The notes below the pieces were generated by a model. That model did no database searches. It was not told the DNA's origin and saw only the letters and a program-made list of their open reading frames with translations. The position numbers were made by a program, and so were the translations under genes. From contig NZ_JAOQNX010000006.1 of the NCBI RefSeq assembly GCF_025961575.1, positions 62,001-126,000 of the forward strand: 64,000 bases of DNA. Direction: 5' to 3'. Positions 37,622 to 45,833 of the stretch are shown one piece after another. The DNA comes from Rhodoblastus acidophilus. GTDB lineage: Bacteria > Pseudomonadota > Alphaproteobacteria > Rhizobiales > Beijerinckiaceae. How positions within the stretch are numbered: the first letter of the stretch is position 1; each line of letters starts with the position of its first letter.

Positions 37622-39073
37622 ATGGGGCGCAGCATTGACATGGGCGCCGCGGCGCTTGGCGCGCCCGCGCTGATCGACCTGGAGGAATTGCTCGCCACGC
37701 GCCTGTTGGTGCAGGGCAATTCCGGCTCGGGCAAATCGCATCTGCTGCGCCGCCTGCTGGAGCAGAGCGCTGGGCTGGTGCAGCAGATCGTCATCGACCC
37801 CGAAGGCGACTTTGTCTCGCTGGCCGAGCGCTACGGCCATCTGGCGCTGGACGCCGCCGAATGCGAGCGCGACCTGCCGGCCATCGCCGCCCGCGTGCGC
37901 GAACATCGCGTTTCCGTCGTGCTCAACCTCGAAGAGTTGGAAGTGGACGCCCAGTTGCGCGCCGCCGCGCAGTTTCTGGGCGCCCTGTTCGACGCCGACC
38001 GGGCGCTGTGGTTTCCGGCGCTGGTGGTGGTGGACGAGGCGCAGCTTTTCGCCCCCGCCGCCGCTTCGGACGGTTCTGACGAGGCGCGGCGGCTGAGCCT
38101 GGCCGCCATGACCAATTTGATGTGCCGCGGACGCAAGCGCGGCCTCGCCGGAGTGATTGCGACACAAAGACTCGCCAAGCTCGCCAAGAACGTGGCCGCG
38201 GAGGCCTCCAATTTTTTGATGGGCCGCACGTTTCTCGACATCGACATGGCCCGCGCCGCCGATCTCTTGGGCATGGAGCGCCGGCAGGCCGAAATGTTTC
38301 GCGATCTCGAGCGCGGCGCCTTTGTCGGGCTTGGTCCCGCCATTTCGCGACGGCCGCTGCGGGTGAAGATCGGCGCGGTCGAAACGGCGGATCGCGGCGC
38401 TGCGCCCAAACTGGCGCCCTTGCCGGAAGCGATGGAGGCCGAGGCTCTCCAAAACCTGATTTTCGCGCCTGGCGAAGCGCCGCCGCCGCCGCGTGTGCGC
38501 GTCGCGCCCAAGCCCGAGCTTTTGCAGGAGATTTTCGAGCGGATCGAAGCGCCGGCGCCCGATATCGTCGCCGCGCCCCCGCCTGAGCTGACCGAAGAAG
38601 AGCGCGAGGCGGCGATCGAAGACATCATCAGCCAGATTGTCGGCGAGGCCAAGGCGTCGCAGCAGGCGGCGGAAACCCTGCACCGCGATTTCCAGCTGCG
38701 CTGCCGCATCCGGCGCCTGGGACCGAACACGCCGGATCTCGCCGATTTCCGCCGCCGCCTGACCATTTTTCGCGCGAAACAAGCTTTTCCCGAGGCGGCG
38801 GACGAGGAGAGCTGGGGCAGGGCGGTCGATCTTGCCGCCCGCTTGCCGGGCGATCTGCAAAGCGTGTTCCTCTATCTCAGCCGCGCGGCGGCGGCGGGCC
38901 AGCCTTGTCCGGACGACGCGGAAATCGCCGGTTTCTTCGGCAGCGCCTCGCCGAGCCGGGCGCGGCGCATGCTGGGTGAGCTGGAGCGCAACGAGTGGAT
39001 CGTCGCGCGCGTCGATTTCGAGCAGCGCCGCATCATCGCCTTCCCGGAACTCGGTCTGGAGACTGCGGCTTAG
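37622..39073 (+). CDS. HerA-like ATPase (DUF87 family)
   Basis: 483 residues from ATG 37622 with GAGG 6 bases upstream. Walker A is GNSGSGKS (residues 32-39), Walker B LVVVDEAQLF (about 138-147), and a TNLMCRGRKRGLAGVIATQR segment fits a HerA/FtsK-type hexameric ATPase. The C-terminal third is Pro/Glu-rich then helical. HerA proteins move DNA or proteins, but no NurA partner is in sight. The adjacent TAXI-type membrane protein is the only candidate partner. The gene is chromosomal in character, not phage-like. Confidence 0.7.
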   Translation: MGRSIDMGAAALGAPALIDLEELLATRLLVQGNSGSGKSHLLRRLLEQSAGLVQQIVIDPEGDFVSLAERYGHLALDAAECERDLPAIAARVREHRVSVVLNLEELEVDAQLRAAAQFLGALFDADRALWFPALVVVDEAQLFAPAAASDGSDEARRLSLAAMTNLMCRGRKRGLAGVIATQRLAKLAKNVAAEASNFLMGRTFLDIDMARAADLLGMERRQAEMFRDLERGAFVGLGPAISRRPLRVKIGAVETADRGAAPKLAPLPEAMEAEALQNLIFAPGEAPPPPRVRVAPKPELLQEIFERIEAPAPDIVAAPPPELTEEEREAAIEDIISQIVGEAKASQQAAETLHRDFQLRCRIRRLGPNTPDLADFRRRLTIFRAKQAFPEAADEESWGRAVDLAARLPGDLQSVFLYLSRAAAAGQPCPDDAEIAGFFGSASPSRARRMLGELERNEWIVARVDFEQRRIIAFPELGLETAA

Positions 39074-39191
39074 CCGTCACGGAACCATGCCGTTCGCTGG
39101 CGCGTTGTCGCGCTTCAACGAGAGCGGTCCGGAGCCTTGCTCCTGACATCCCGCGTGCGCGTGGGCCGCTCATCTTCGTGGAGACGACGCG

Positions 39192-39983
39192 ATGCGAACC
39201 AAAACTGTGACTGCGCTGGCTGGAGCCTTGCTGGCGATATCGGGCGCGAGCGCGCTGGCGCGCCCCGCCGTCGCCACCAGCAACGCCAATGTGCGCAGCG
39301 GGCCCGGGGTCGAGAGCCCGGCGATCGGCGTCATCATGGCTGGAACGCAGCTCGATGTCGGTCGGTGCGCGGGGTCCTGGTGCCGCGTGGCCGGCGCCGG
39401 CGGAACCGGTTATGTCTCCCGTTCGCTGCTCGCATTTGGCGGCGGGGGCGGATCGGTCGGAGTCGCCGTGCTGCCGCAAAGCGGCCCGACCTACTATTCC
39501 GGCTATGCCTATAACGATTATTATGGCCCCGATTACGCCTACAGCGATTACGGCTGGGGTCCGGGGATCGGGCTGGGCTTTTACCGCGGCTCCTATGCCG
39601 GGCGCGGCTGGCGCGGCGGACACGGCGGCTGGCATGGGGGACACGGCCATTTCGCAGGCGGGCGCCAGTTTGGCGGCGGCGGCATAGCGACCGGTCCTGC
39701 GATGGGGCCCGGCCGGTTCGGCGGCGCCGGCGGCTTCGCCCGCGGCGGCGGGATCCAGACGACGCCAACCGCCGGCGCGCCCGGCGGGTTCAACGGCGGC
39801 GGCGGTTTCCACGGCGGCGCCGGCTTCCATGGCGCGGGCGGAATGGGCGCAGGTGGAATGGGCGGCGGTCATGGCGGCGGCGCCATGGGTGGCGCGGGCG
39901 GCGTCGGCGGTGGAGGAATGGGTGGCGGCGGCATGGGCGGCGGGGCCGCAGCGGCTGGCGCCGGCCATGGCGGGGGCCGCTAA
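39192..39983 (+). CDS. SH3b-domain secreted glycine-rich protein
   Basis: 263 residues with a Sec signal (about 1-23). A bacterial SH3 domain follows (residues about 28-80: SNANVRSGPGVESPAIGVIM through GTGYVSRSLL). The C-terminal 160 residues are Gly/His/Tyr/Met-rich low complexity, first Tyr-rich then Gly-Met/His repeats. Proteins of this shape are exported and probably bind the cell wall. A terminator follows. Confidence 0.65.
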   Translation: MRTKTVTALAGALLAISGASALARPAVATSNANVRSGPGVESPAIGVIMAGTQLDVGRCAGSWCRVAGAGGTGYVSRSLLAFGGGGGSVGVAVLPQSGPTYYSGYAYNDYYGPDYAYSDYGWGPGIGLGFYRGSYAGRGWRGGHGGWHGGHGHFAGGRQFGGGGIATGPAMGPGRFGGAGGFARGGGIQTTPTAGAPGGFNGGGGFHGGAGFHGAGGMGAGGMGGGHGGGAMGGAGGVGGGGMGGGGMGGGAAAAGAGHGGGR

Positions 39984-40010
39984 GTCCTCTTCTCCGACGA
40001 AAACGACATC

Positions 40011-40035
40011 GAGCGGCGCCCAGCGCCGCTCTTTT
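40011..40035 (+). terminator. Intrinsic terminator after SH3b gene
   Basis: A 9-bp stem GAGCGGCGC/GCGCCGCTC (40011-40019, 40023-40031), three-base loop, then TTTT. The T run reaches the stop codon of the dioxygenase-fold gene on the other strand. Confidence 0.7.
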
Positions 40036-40796
40036 CATGCGAACCGATAGGCGTCGAGGCTCAACGGGCCGACCATCGCCTGGTGGATGCGTTCGCCCCG
40101 CCCGCCGCCCGCCCCCGCCGCGAAGGGCAGGGGAAGATAGTGCTCGGGCGTGGGATGGTTGCGTCGGGCGTCCGGGGCGTTCTCCCAATCGGCCAGGGCT
40201 TCCGCATCCCCTGCGCTTGCTGTCTCGAAAATCCAGTCATTGAAGCTTTTGGCCCAGTCGGGCGTCGTCTGGCTGGTGAAGAAGGCGCGCAAATTGTGCG
40301 TCGCCGAGCCCGAGCCGATGATCAGGACATTTTCCGCGCGCAATGGCGCGACGGCGCGCCCGAGCGCCAGATGGCGCGCGCCGGAGAGATGGGGCTGCAC
40401 CGAAAGCGTCGCCACGGGAATGTCGGCCTCGGGAAAGATCGCCTTGAGCGGCGCCCAGGTCCCGTGGTCAAAACCCCGGCCGCGCGAAAGGACGGGGTCC
40501 AGGCCGGCCTCGCGCGCCAGGCTGGCCGCGCGCTCCGCAAGGCCCGGAGCGCCGGGCGCGGCATAGGTCATGGCGTAAAGTTCCGGTTCAAAGCCGCCAA
40601 AATCGTGGATTGTGCCGGGGGACGCGCCGGTCTCGAACGTCGGTCTGTCCGTCTCGAAATGCGCGCTCATGACCAGGATCGCGTCGGGTCGGGCGAGGGT
40701 GCGCCCGAGACTCTCCCAAAAATCCCGGGTGGCGCTGGGATAGAGGATCAGGTTCGGCGCGCCGTGCGAGATGAAAAGGCTGGGCTGAAGTGTCAT
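40035..40796 (-). CDS. Class III extradiol ring-cleavage dioxygenase-family protein (LigB/DODA type)
   Basis: 253 residues. Metal-site segments are visible: ISHGAPN near the N-terminus, VMSAHFETDRP (about 43-53), and GSGSATHNL (about 161-169), the pattern of DODA-type dioxygenases and zinc-dependent LigB homologues. It is a cytoplasmic enzyme probably acting on catechol-like compounds, but the substrate is not defined. Convergent with the SH3b gene. Confidence 0.75.
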   Translation of the reverse strand: MTLQPSLFISHGAPNLILYPSATRDFWESLGRTLARPDAILVMSAHFETDRPTFETGASPGTIHDFGGFEPELYAMTYAAPGAPGLAERAASLAREAGLDPVLSRGRGFDHGTWAPLKAIFPEADIPVATLSVQPHLSGARHLALGRAVAPLRAENVLIIGSGSATHNLRAFFTSQTTPDWAKSFNDWIFETASAGDAEALADWENAPDARRNHPTPEHYLPLPFAAGAGGGRGERIHQAMVGPLSLDAYRFA

Positions 40797-40864
40797 GTGG
40801 CGCAGGGGGCTTTCAATTGCGGCGATCGCGTCTCATATAAGCTGTGCTTTTTGGAGCGCCAGAA

Positions 40865-41386
40865 ATGAAACCAGTTCTTGCAAAATTGCTGATCGCCGCT
40901 GTGGCGTTGACGAGCCTGCCCGCCGCCTCGCGCGCCGACGCCGGCGGTCCCGACCTGATCTTCCGCAAATCCACGGTGTTCAAGCTGCTGACGCCGAACG
41001 ACAAGCTTGCGACCTATGGCATCGACGATCCGATCGTCGGCGGCGTCGCCTGCTACTACACCGTGCCGGAAAAGGGCGGCGTCGCCGGCATGTTCGGCGT
41101 GGCGGAGGAGCGCTCGGAGGTGTCGTTGGCCTGCCGGCAGTACGGCCCGATCACTTTCAAGGAGAAGTCGAAGCAGGGCGACGTGGTGTTCCGCGAAGGG
41201 CGCTCGCTGCTGTTCAAGAGGATGCAGATCGTGCGCGGCTGCGATCCCAAGCGCAACGTGCTGGTCTACATGGCCTATACCGACAAGCTGATCGAGGGCT
41301 CGCCGCAGAACTCGACCTCGACTGTGCCGATCCAGCCTTGGGGCAGCGAACCCGCGCCCAAATGTTCGGAGTGGATTTCCGACTAG
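40865..41386 (+). CDS. creA: CreA family protein
   Basis: 173 residues from ATG 40865 with a Sec signal (about 1-22). The family pattern is present: KSTVFKLLTPNDKLATYGIDDPIVGGVACYYTV and RQYGPITF. CreA proteins are small periplasmic proteins of unknown function first noted next to creB/creC in enterics. An intrinsic terminator follows. Confidence 0.8.
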   Translation: MKPVLAKLLIAAVALTSLPAASRADAGGPDLIFRKSTVFKLLTPNDKLATYGIDDPIVGGVACYYTVPEKGGVAGMFGVAEERSEVSLACRQYGPITFKEKSKQGDVVFREGRSLLFKRMQIVRGCDPKRNVLVYMAYTDKLIEGSPQNSTSTVPIQPWGSEPAPKCSEWISD

Positions 41387-41419
41387 CTCAAGCGGTCTTC
41401 CCGCTTTTCCGGATGAGAG

Positions 41420-41450
41420 GCGCGCGAGTCCAGGCTCGCGCGCTTTTTCT
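41420..41450 (+). terminator. Intrinsic terminator after creA
   Basis: A 9-bp stem GCGCGCGAG/CTCGCGCGC (41420-41428, 41435-41443), six-base loop and a T-rich tail (TTTTTCTTT). Confidence 0.8.
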
Positions 41451-41483
41451 TTGCCTTTTCCGAATCTTGTGATTCGTCGATGA

Positions 41484-41503
41484 GTCAACCGAAAGGGGTT
41501 GAC
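41484..41503. promoter_or_regulatory. Inverted repeat GTCAACC-N6-GGTTGAC with embedded TTGACG
   Basis: Exact 7-bp arms at 41484-41490 and 41497-41503. The right arm overlaps a possible -35 TTGACG (41499-41504) for the binding-protein gene at 41560, so it may be an operator. No convincing -10 hexamer follows. Confidence 0.35.
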
Positions 41504-41559
41504 GATTTGTTAACGATTGCGTTTCCTCAGAGAAAACCTAGAGAAATCAGGGAGGAAGC

Positions 41560-43062
41560 ATGACGCAGCGTCAATGCGGGGCGCGCGCGGATGCTCGCGC
41601 GCCACAAAGCTGGAATCTCTTCGCCATCGTCTTGATGGCGGCCATTCTTTCGGGGCCAGCGGGCGGGATGGCGCAGAACGCCGTGGTGATCCAGGGCGCG
41701 GCGCCCCTGGCGCCCGCAAAACCTCTGCCGGGCCGCGCGCCGCCGGCCGGCGCCGATGTCTGCGCCGAGCGTCCGGGGGAATGTCGGATCGCGCGGGAAA
41801 GGCTCTCTGAGGGGCTCAAGGCCGCCGCCCAGGGCGACCGGCCGGCGTCGCCGCCCGCTTCCCCGCCCGCGCCCCCGGCGCCGGCGACGGCGCCGCGCAC
41901 GGACGCCCCCGCTTACGGTGGCCTGCGCGAGGCGGCCGCCGCCGCCGACTTGCGCTTCGGCGCGATCGTGCCGCTCGGCGGGGCCAACAAGGAGTTTGGC
42001 GCCGAACTCAAGCTCGGCGCCGAAACCGCATTCGCCGCCGCCAACGAGGCGGGCGGCGTCAATGGCCGTTCGCTGCGCCTCATCGCCGCCGATGACGGCT
42101 ACGATCCCGCGCGGACGCCCGACGCCGCGAAATCGCTGGTCGAGAAGGACAAGGTGTTTGGCTTTCTCTGCAATTTCGGCTCGGCGACCTCCGAAGCCAT
42201 CCTGCCCTATGTGATGGAGCGCAAGCTGATCTTCTTCGGCGCCTATTCCGGCGCGGGCCTGCTGCGCCGCGAGCCGCCGGATCGCTATGTCTTCAACTAT
42301 CGCGCCAGCTATGCCGAGGAGACCGAGGCGGCGGCGCGCTATCTCGTCAAGGTGCGCCGCATCGACCCCTCCGAGATCGCCGTCTTCGCCCAGGATGACG
42401 CCTTTGGCGAGGCTGGCTTCGCCGGGGCGGAAAAAGCCATGCGCGCCATGAACGCCCGCGGTCCCCTGCTGCATCTGCGCTATGTGCGCAACACCATCGA
42501 TGTCGGCGGCGCCGTGGACGAATTGCGCAACCGGCAGAACCAGAAGAAGGGAAAACCGGCGCGCATCCGCGCGGTGATCATGGTGGCGACCTATCGCGCC
42601 GCCGCCAAATTCGTGGAAAAGGCGCGGGAACTGCAGCCGGACCTGATCCTGACCAATGTGTCCGCCGTGGGGGCCAACACCTTTGCCGATGAGTTGAAAT
42701 TGCTGGGGCCGCGCTATGCCAAGGGCGTGGTCGTCACCCAGGTCGTCCCCGATCCGAACGGCTATTCGTCGCTCGCGCTGGAATTCAAGGCGGCGCTGGC
42801 GAAATATTCGCCGCTGGACCACGCGGATTACGTGTCCTTCGAGGCCTATATCAACGCGAAGATCCTGATCGAGGGGCTCAAAAAGGCGGGGCCGTCACCC
42901 GATAGCGACAAGGTGGTGGCGGGTCTGGAGTCGATCCACGGACTCGATCTCGGCCTGGGCGCCTTGATCAATTACAGCGCCAGCGAACATCAGGCTGTGC
43001 ACAAGGTCTGGGGAACGCAACTGGACGAAACCGGGCGTTATCGTCCCATCGATCTGGAGTAA
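41560..43062 (+). CDS. Type 1 periplasmic-binding-fold protein (branched-chain amino acid ABC family) with Pro-rich linker
   Basis: 500 residues after GGAGGAAGC. Hydrophobic segment at about 20-40 (signal or anchor), then a Pro/Ala-rich low-complexity linker (about 46-125), then a Peripla_BP_6-type domain: LRFGAIVPLGGANKEFGAELKLGAETAFAAANEAGGVNGRSL and the VFGFLCNFGSATSEA segment. Such proteins bind amino acids, amides or aromatic compounds for an ABC importer, but no permease or ATPase genes are adjacent. The linker is unusual for this family and suggests a tethered or sensory form. Confidence 0.7.
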   Translation: MTQRQCGARADARAPQSWNLFAIVLMAAILSGPAGGMAQNAVVIQGAAPLAPAKPLPGRAPPAGADVCAERPGECRIARERLSEGLKAAAQGDRPASPPASPPAPPAPATAPRTDAPAYGGLREAAAAADLRFGAIVPLGGANKEFGAELKLGAETAFAAANEAGGVNGRSLRLIAADDGYDPARTPDAAKSLVEKDKVFGFLCNFGSATSEAILPYVMERKLIFFGAYSGAGLLRREPPDRYVFNYRASYAEETEAAARYLVKVRRIDPSEIAVFAQDDAFGEAGFAGAEKAMRAMNARGPLLHLRYVRNTIDVGGAVDELRNRQNQKKGKPARIRAVIMVATYRAAAKFVEKARELQPDLILTNVSAVGANTFADELKLLGPRYAKGVVVTQVVPDPNGYSSLALEFKAALAKYSPLDHADYVSFEAYINAKILIEGLKKAGPSPDSDKVVAGLESIHGLDLGLGALINYSASEHQAVHKVWGTQLDETGRYRPIDLE

Positions 43063-43413
43063 TTACTCGCCGCAGAGGATGAAGACGTCGTCTTCGCTGA
43101 TCGCCTTGGCCGGCGTTTCACGGACGGTGGCCTTTTCGATCGCGCCGGTCACATCGTCGGCGCGCCCGAAAGCCTTGGCTGCGCCGTTGCCGTGCGCCTC
43201 GCACCAGGCGTCGGCGACGATTTTGGCGCATTCATCGCCGGTCTTGATGCATTCTGTGACGCCATAGCCGTCCGCGGCGCTGACGATGAAGCTTTTGGGC
43301 GCGGGGGCGGCGGCGCGGGCGCCGGAATGGATCGCGCACAGCACGAACAGACCGCCCAGCAAGGGGATCAGAACGCGCGGAAGAACGTCATGTTCGAATT
43401 CGCGGAATTTCAT
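43063..43413 (-). CDS. Conserved-looking secreted protein, unknown
   Basis: 116 residues. An N-terminal hydrophobic segment (about 12-35) may be a signal peptide with a long n-region or an anchor. The mature part has four cysteines (ECIKTGDEC, DAWCEAHG, ILCGE), probably paired, and a conserved-looking DAWCEAHG block. It ends 1 base from the preceding binding-protein gene, convergent with it. Not recognised. Confidence 0.5.
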   Translation of the reverse strand: MKFREFEHDVLPRVLIPLLGGLFVLCAIHSGARAAAPAPKSFIVSAADGYGVTECIKTGDECAKIVADAWCEAHGNGAAKAFGRADDVTGAIEKATVRETPAKAISEDDVFILCGE

Positions 43414-43539
43414 CGCCTCGGCTCACGAAATGCGGCGACCGCCGCTTGATCTGCGCGAATGTGAGCCTGGGCCGTGAAAGAAGCGTTAATTTTTCCTTTT
43501 GGCTTGCGCAAGTCGCGCAACAAATCGCCAATTTGCGCC

Positions 43540-44997
43540 TCAGGTGCCGCAAAAGGTCTCGTGCACGACCTCTTCAGGCTTGGGCGGCGCCTGCAGGTCG
43601 GCGTCGGCCGGCGCCAGCTCGAACGGATTTCGAAGAGCCGCGCACAGCCGATGAAACGGTTTCAGGTCGCCGTCGTTCGCGGCGGCGAGCGTCTGTTCCA
43701 CCCGATGGTTCCGGGCGATGATCTTGGGATTTGCCGCGCGCATGGCCGCGAGCGCCTCGATCCTGCAATTCTTTTCCAGCCCTGCGCGCCACGCTTCCAT
43801 GAACGGCGCCCAGGCCTCGTCGGGCGCAGCGTCCTCGCCATCCGCAATCTCGGTGAGGCGGACGAAAAAATTGGTGAAATCGGCCCGGGTCTCGCCCAAC
43901 GTCTTCCACAGAAGCGCAAAAACCGGCTCGTTGTCGGGATCGCCGGGACGCAGGCCGAGCTTGCGCTCCAGTCCGGCGGCGAGGTTTTGCGCGTAGAGCG
44001 TCGGGAAGGTCGCCAGCGCCTCCTGCGCCACGCGCAGCGCGGTCGCTTCATCATCATGAAACAGCGGCAAAAAACTTTCGGCGAGGCGCGCGAGATTCCA
44101 TTGGGCGATGGAAGGCTGGTTCTTGTAGGCGTAGCGCCCGGCGGCGTCGATCGAGGAATAGACCTGCCGCATGTTGAAGGAATCCATGAAGGCGCAGGGG
44201 CCGAAATCGATGGTTTCGCCCGACACCGCCATATTGTCGCTGTTCATCACCCCATGGATGAAGCCGACCAGCATCCATTGCGCGATCAGACTCGCCTGGC
44301 GGGCTACAACGGCGCGGTAGAAGGCGAGATAAGGCTGTTCGGCCTGTGCGAGGTCGGGGTCGTGGCGCAGGATTGCGGCGTCCGCCAGAGCGCGGACGCG
44401 GACGGGCCCCTGTTCCTCGGCGGCGTCGCGCCCCGCCGCATATTGGAACGTGCCGACGCGGATATGGCTGCGCGCGACCCGGGTGAGCACGGCGCCGGGA
44501 CGCGCGCCGTCGCGAAACACCGGCGCGCCCGTGGCGGTGACCGCCAGCGAACGTGTGGTTGGAATCTTCAGGCCCGCCATGGCTTCCGACACCAGATATT
44601 CGCGCAACATGGCCGAGAGCGTCGCGCGTCCGTCGCCGCGCCGGGCGAATGGGGTGGGGCCCGAGCCCTTCAAATGGATATCGTAGATTCGGCCGTCCGG
44701 GGCGGCGACTTCGCCGACGATCACGGCGCGGCCGTCGCCCATCAGCGGATTCCACACGCCGAACTGGTGTCCGGAATAGGCCAGCGCGATATTGTCGCCG
44801 TCCGGGGGCGCGCCGCCCGACAACAGGTTCAACAGGTCCGGCGTGTCGGAATTTTGGGGCAAACCGAGATCGCGGGCGAGCCTCTCGTTGAAAACCACCC
44901 AGTGGGGCGCAGGGGGCGGCGACGGTTCCGCCGCCTTGTAAAAATCGCTCGGCAGGCCGAGGTAAAAGCTTTCACGAAACGGAATTTCCGCGCCCAT
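43540..44997 (-). CDS. selO: Protein adenylyltransferase SelO
   Basis: 485 residues of the pseudokinase-fold SelO/YdiU family, which transfers AMP from ATP to Ser/Thr/Tyr of proteins in redox stress. Family blocks are plain: ALAYSGHQFG, YDIHLKGSGPTPFARRGDGRATL, GFIHGVMNSDN and IDFGPCAFMD. The C-terminus ends TFCGT, a Cys where some homologues have selenocysteine. Its promoter lies just before a 111-bp tandem array. Confidence 0.93.
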   Translation of the reverse strand: MGAEIPFRESFYLGLPSDFYKAAEPSPPPAPHWVVFNERLARDLGLPQNSDTPDLLNLLSGGAPPDGDNIALAYSGHQFGVWNPLMGDGRAVIVGEVAAPDGRIYDIHLKGSGPTPFARRGDGRATLSAMLREYLVSEAMAGLKIPTTRSLAVTATGAPVFRDGARPGAVLTRVARSHIRVGTFQYAAGRDAAEEQGPVRVRALADAAILRHDPDLAQAEQPYLAFYRAVVARQASLIAQWMLVGFIHGVMNSDNMAVSGETIDFGPCAFMDSFNMRQVYSSIDAAGRYAYKNQPSIAQWNLARLAESFLPLFHDDEATALRVAQEALATFPTLYAQNLAAGLERKLGLRPGDPDNEPVFALLWKTLGETRADFTNFFVRLTEIADGEDAAPDEAWAPFMEAWRAGLEKNCRIEALAAMRAANPKIIARNHRVEQTLAAANDGDLKPFHRLCAALRNPFELAPADADLQAPPKPEEVVHETFCGT

Positions 44998-45057
44998 GCC
45001 GCCTCCTGTCCCTGCCTAATTGGGGAGAGCGCACCGTCGTTGCAAGCGGCGGGCCAA

Positions 45058-45833
45058 GGTTAACGAAAACCGACGGAGTTTGCGTGACGAAAGTCCCGTT
45101 GCTGGATTTTTGGGACCGGGCGGGAACAAAGCACGCGCGAATCGGCGATATCGCCCAGCGTTGAGCGGGTTAACTGATTATTACGGTTAAGCTTTAGTTA
45201 ACCGGCAGAAATGGGATTGTGCGGCCATGGCGTGAACGGAGGGCGCCCGAATCAGGACGTTGACACACGGCGGGGCGTGGTTAACGGATTGTTGCGCTTA
45301 AGTTTTGATTAACCGGCAGAAATGGGATTGCGCGGCCAGGGCGTGAACGGAGGGCGCCCGAATCAGGACGTTGACACAAGGTGGAGTAGGGTTAACGGAT
45401 TGTTACGCTTAAGCTTTGATTAACGGGCAGAAACGGGATTGCGCGGTCAGGGCGTGAACGGAGAGCGCCCGAATCAGGACGTTGACGCAAGGCGGGGCAA
45501 GGTTAACGGATTGTTACGCTTAAGCTCTGATTAACCGGCAGAAATGGGATTATGCGGCCATGCGGTGAACGGAGGGCGCCCGAATCAGGAGGTTGACACA
45601 AGACGGATCAGGGTTAACGAATTTTTACGTTTAAGCTTTGATTAACCGGCAGAAACGGGATTGTGCGCGCAGGGCGTGAACGGAGAGCGCCCGAATCAGG
45701 ACGTGGACAGAAGGCGGAGCACGATTAACGGTTTGTTGCGCTAAAACTCTGCTTAACCAGTAGAAAAGGGATTGCGCGCCCAGGGCGTGAACAAAGGGCG
45801 CGCGAATCAGAGACTTCACGCTTGGCTAATTCG
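45058..45833. repeat. Tandem repeat array, exact 111-bp period, about seven copies
   Basis: Copies begin with GGTTAAC at 45058 (degenerate), 45168, 45279, 45390, 45501, 45612 and, as GATTAAC, 45723; five successive spacings are exactly 111 bases and the first is 110. Each unit has a GGTTAA...TTAACC inverted repeat of about 37 bases with a CTTAAG palindrome in its loop, the block GGCAGAAA(T/C)GGGATT, and GGGCGCCC followed by GAATCAGGACGTTGAC. The outer copies are the most diverged. Units meet without spacers and it is not a CRISPR. Small open frames follow the repeat on the minus strand because 111 is a multiple of three, but TTAA stops interrupt them. It fills the 828 bases between selO and the M20 peptidase. 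Confidence 0.9.

Noticed and set aside
36386-38860. Minus-strand open frame of about 824 codons opposite the TAXI-type and HerA-like genes
   Set aside because: It spans two genes with clear motifs on the other strand and the gap between them; its product is low-complexity Arg/Gly/Gln-rich.
45631-45819. Small minus-strand gene with repeated peptide in the tandem array
   Set aside because: The repeat period is a multiple of three, so a repeated peptide is expected by chance; stops from TTAA break it in other copies.
45058-45833. CRISPR array
   Set aside because: The 111-bp units are contiguous and nearly identical; there are no variable spacers and no cas genes.
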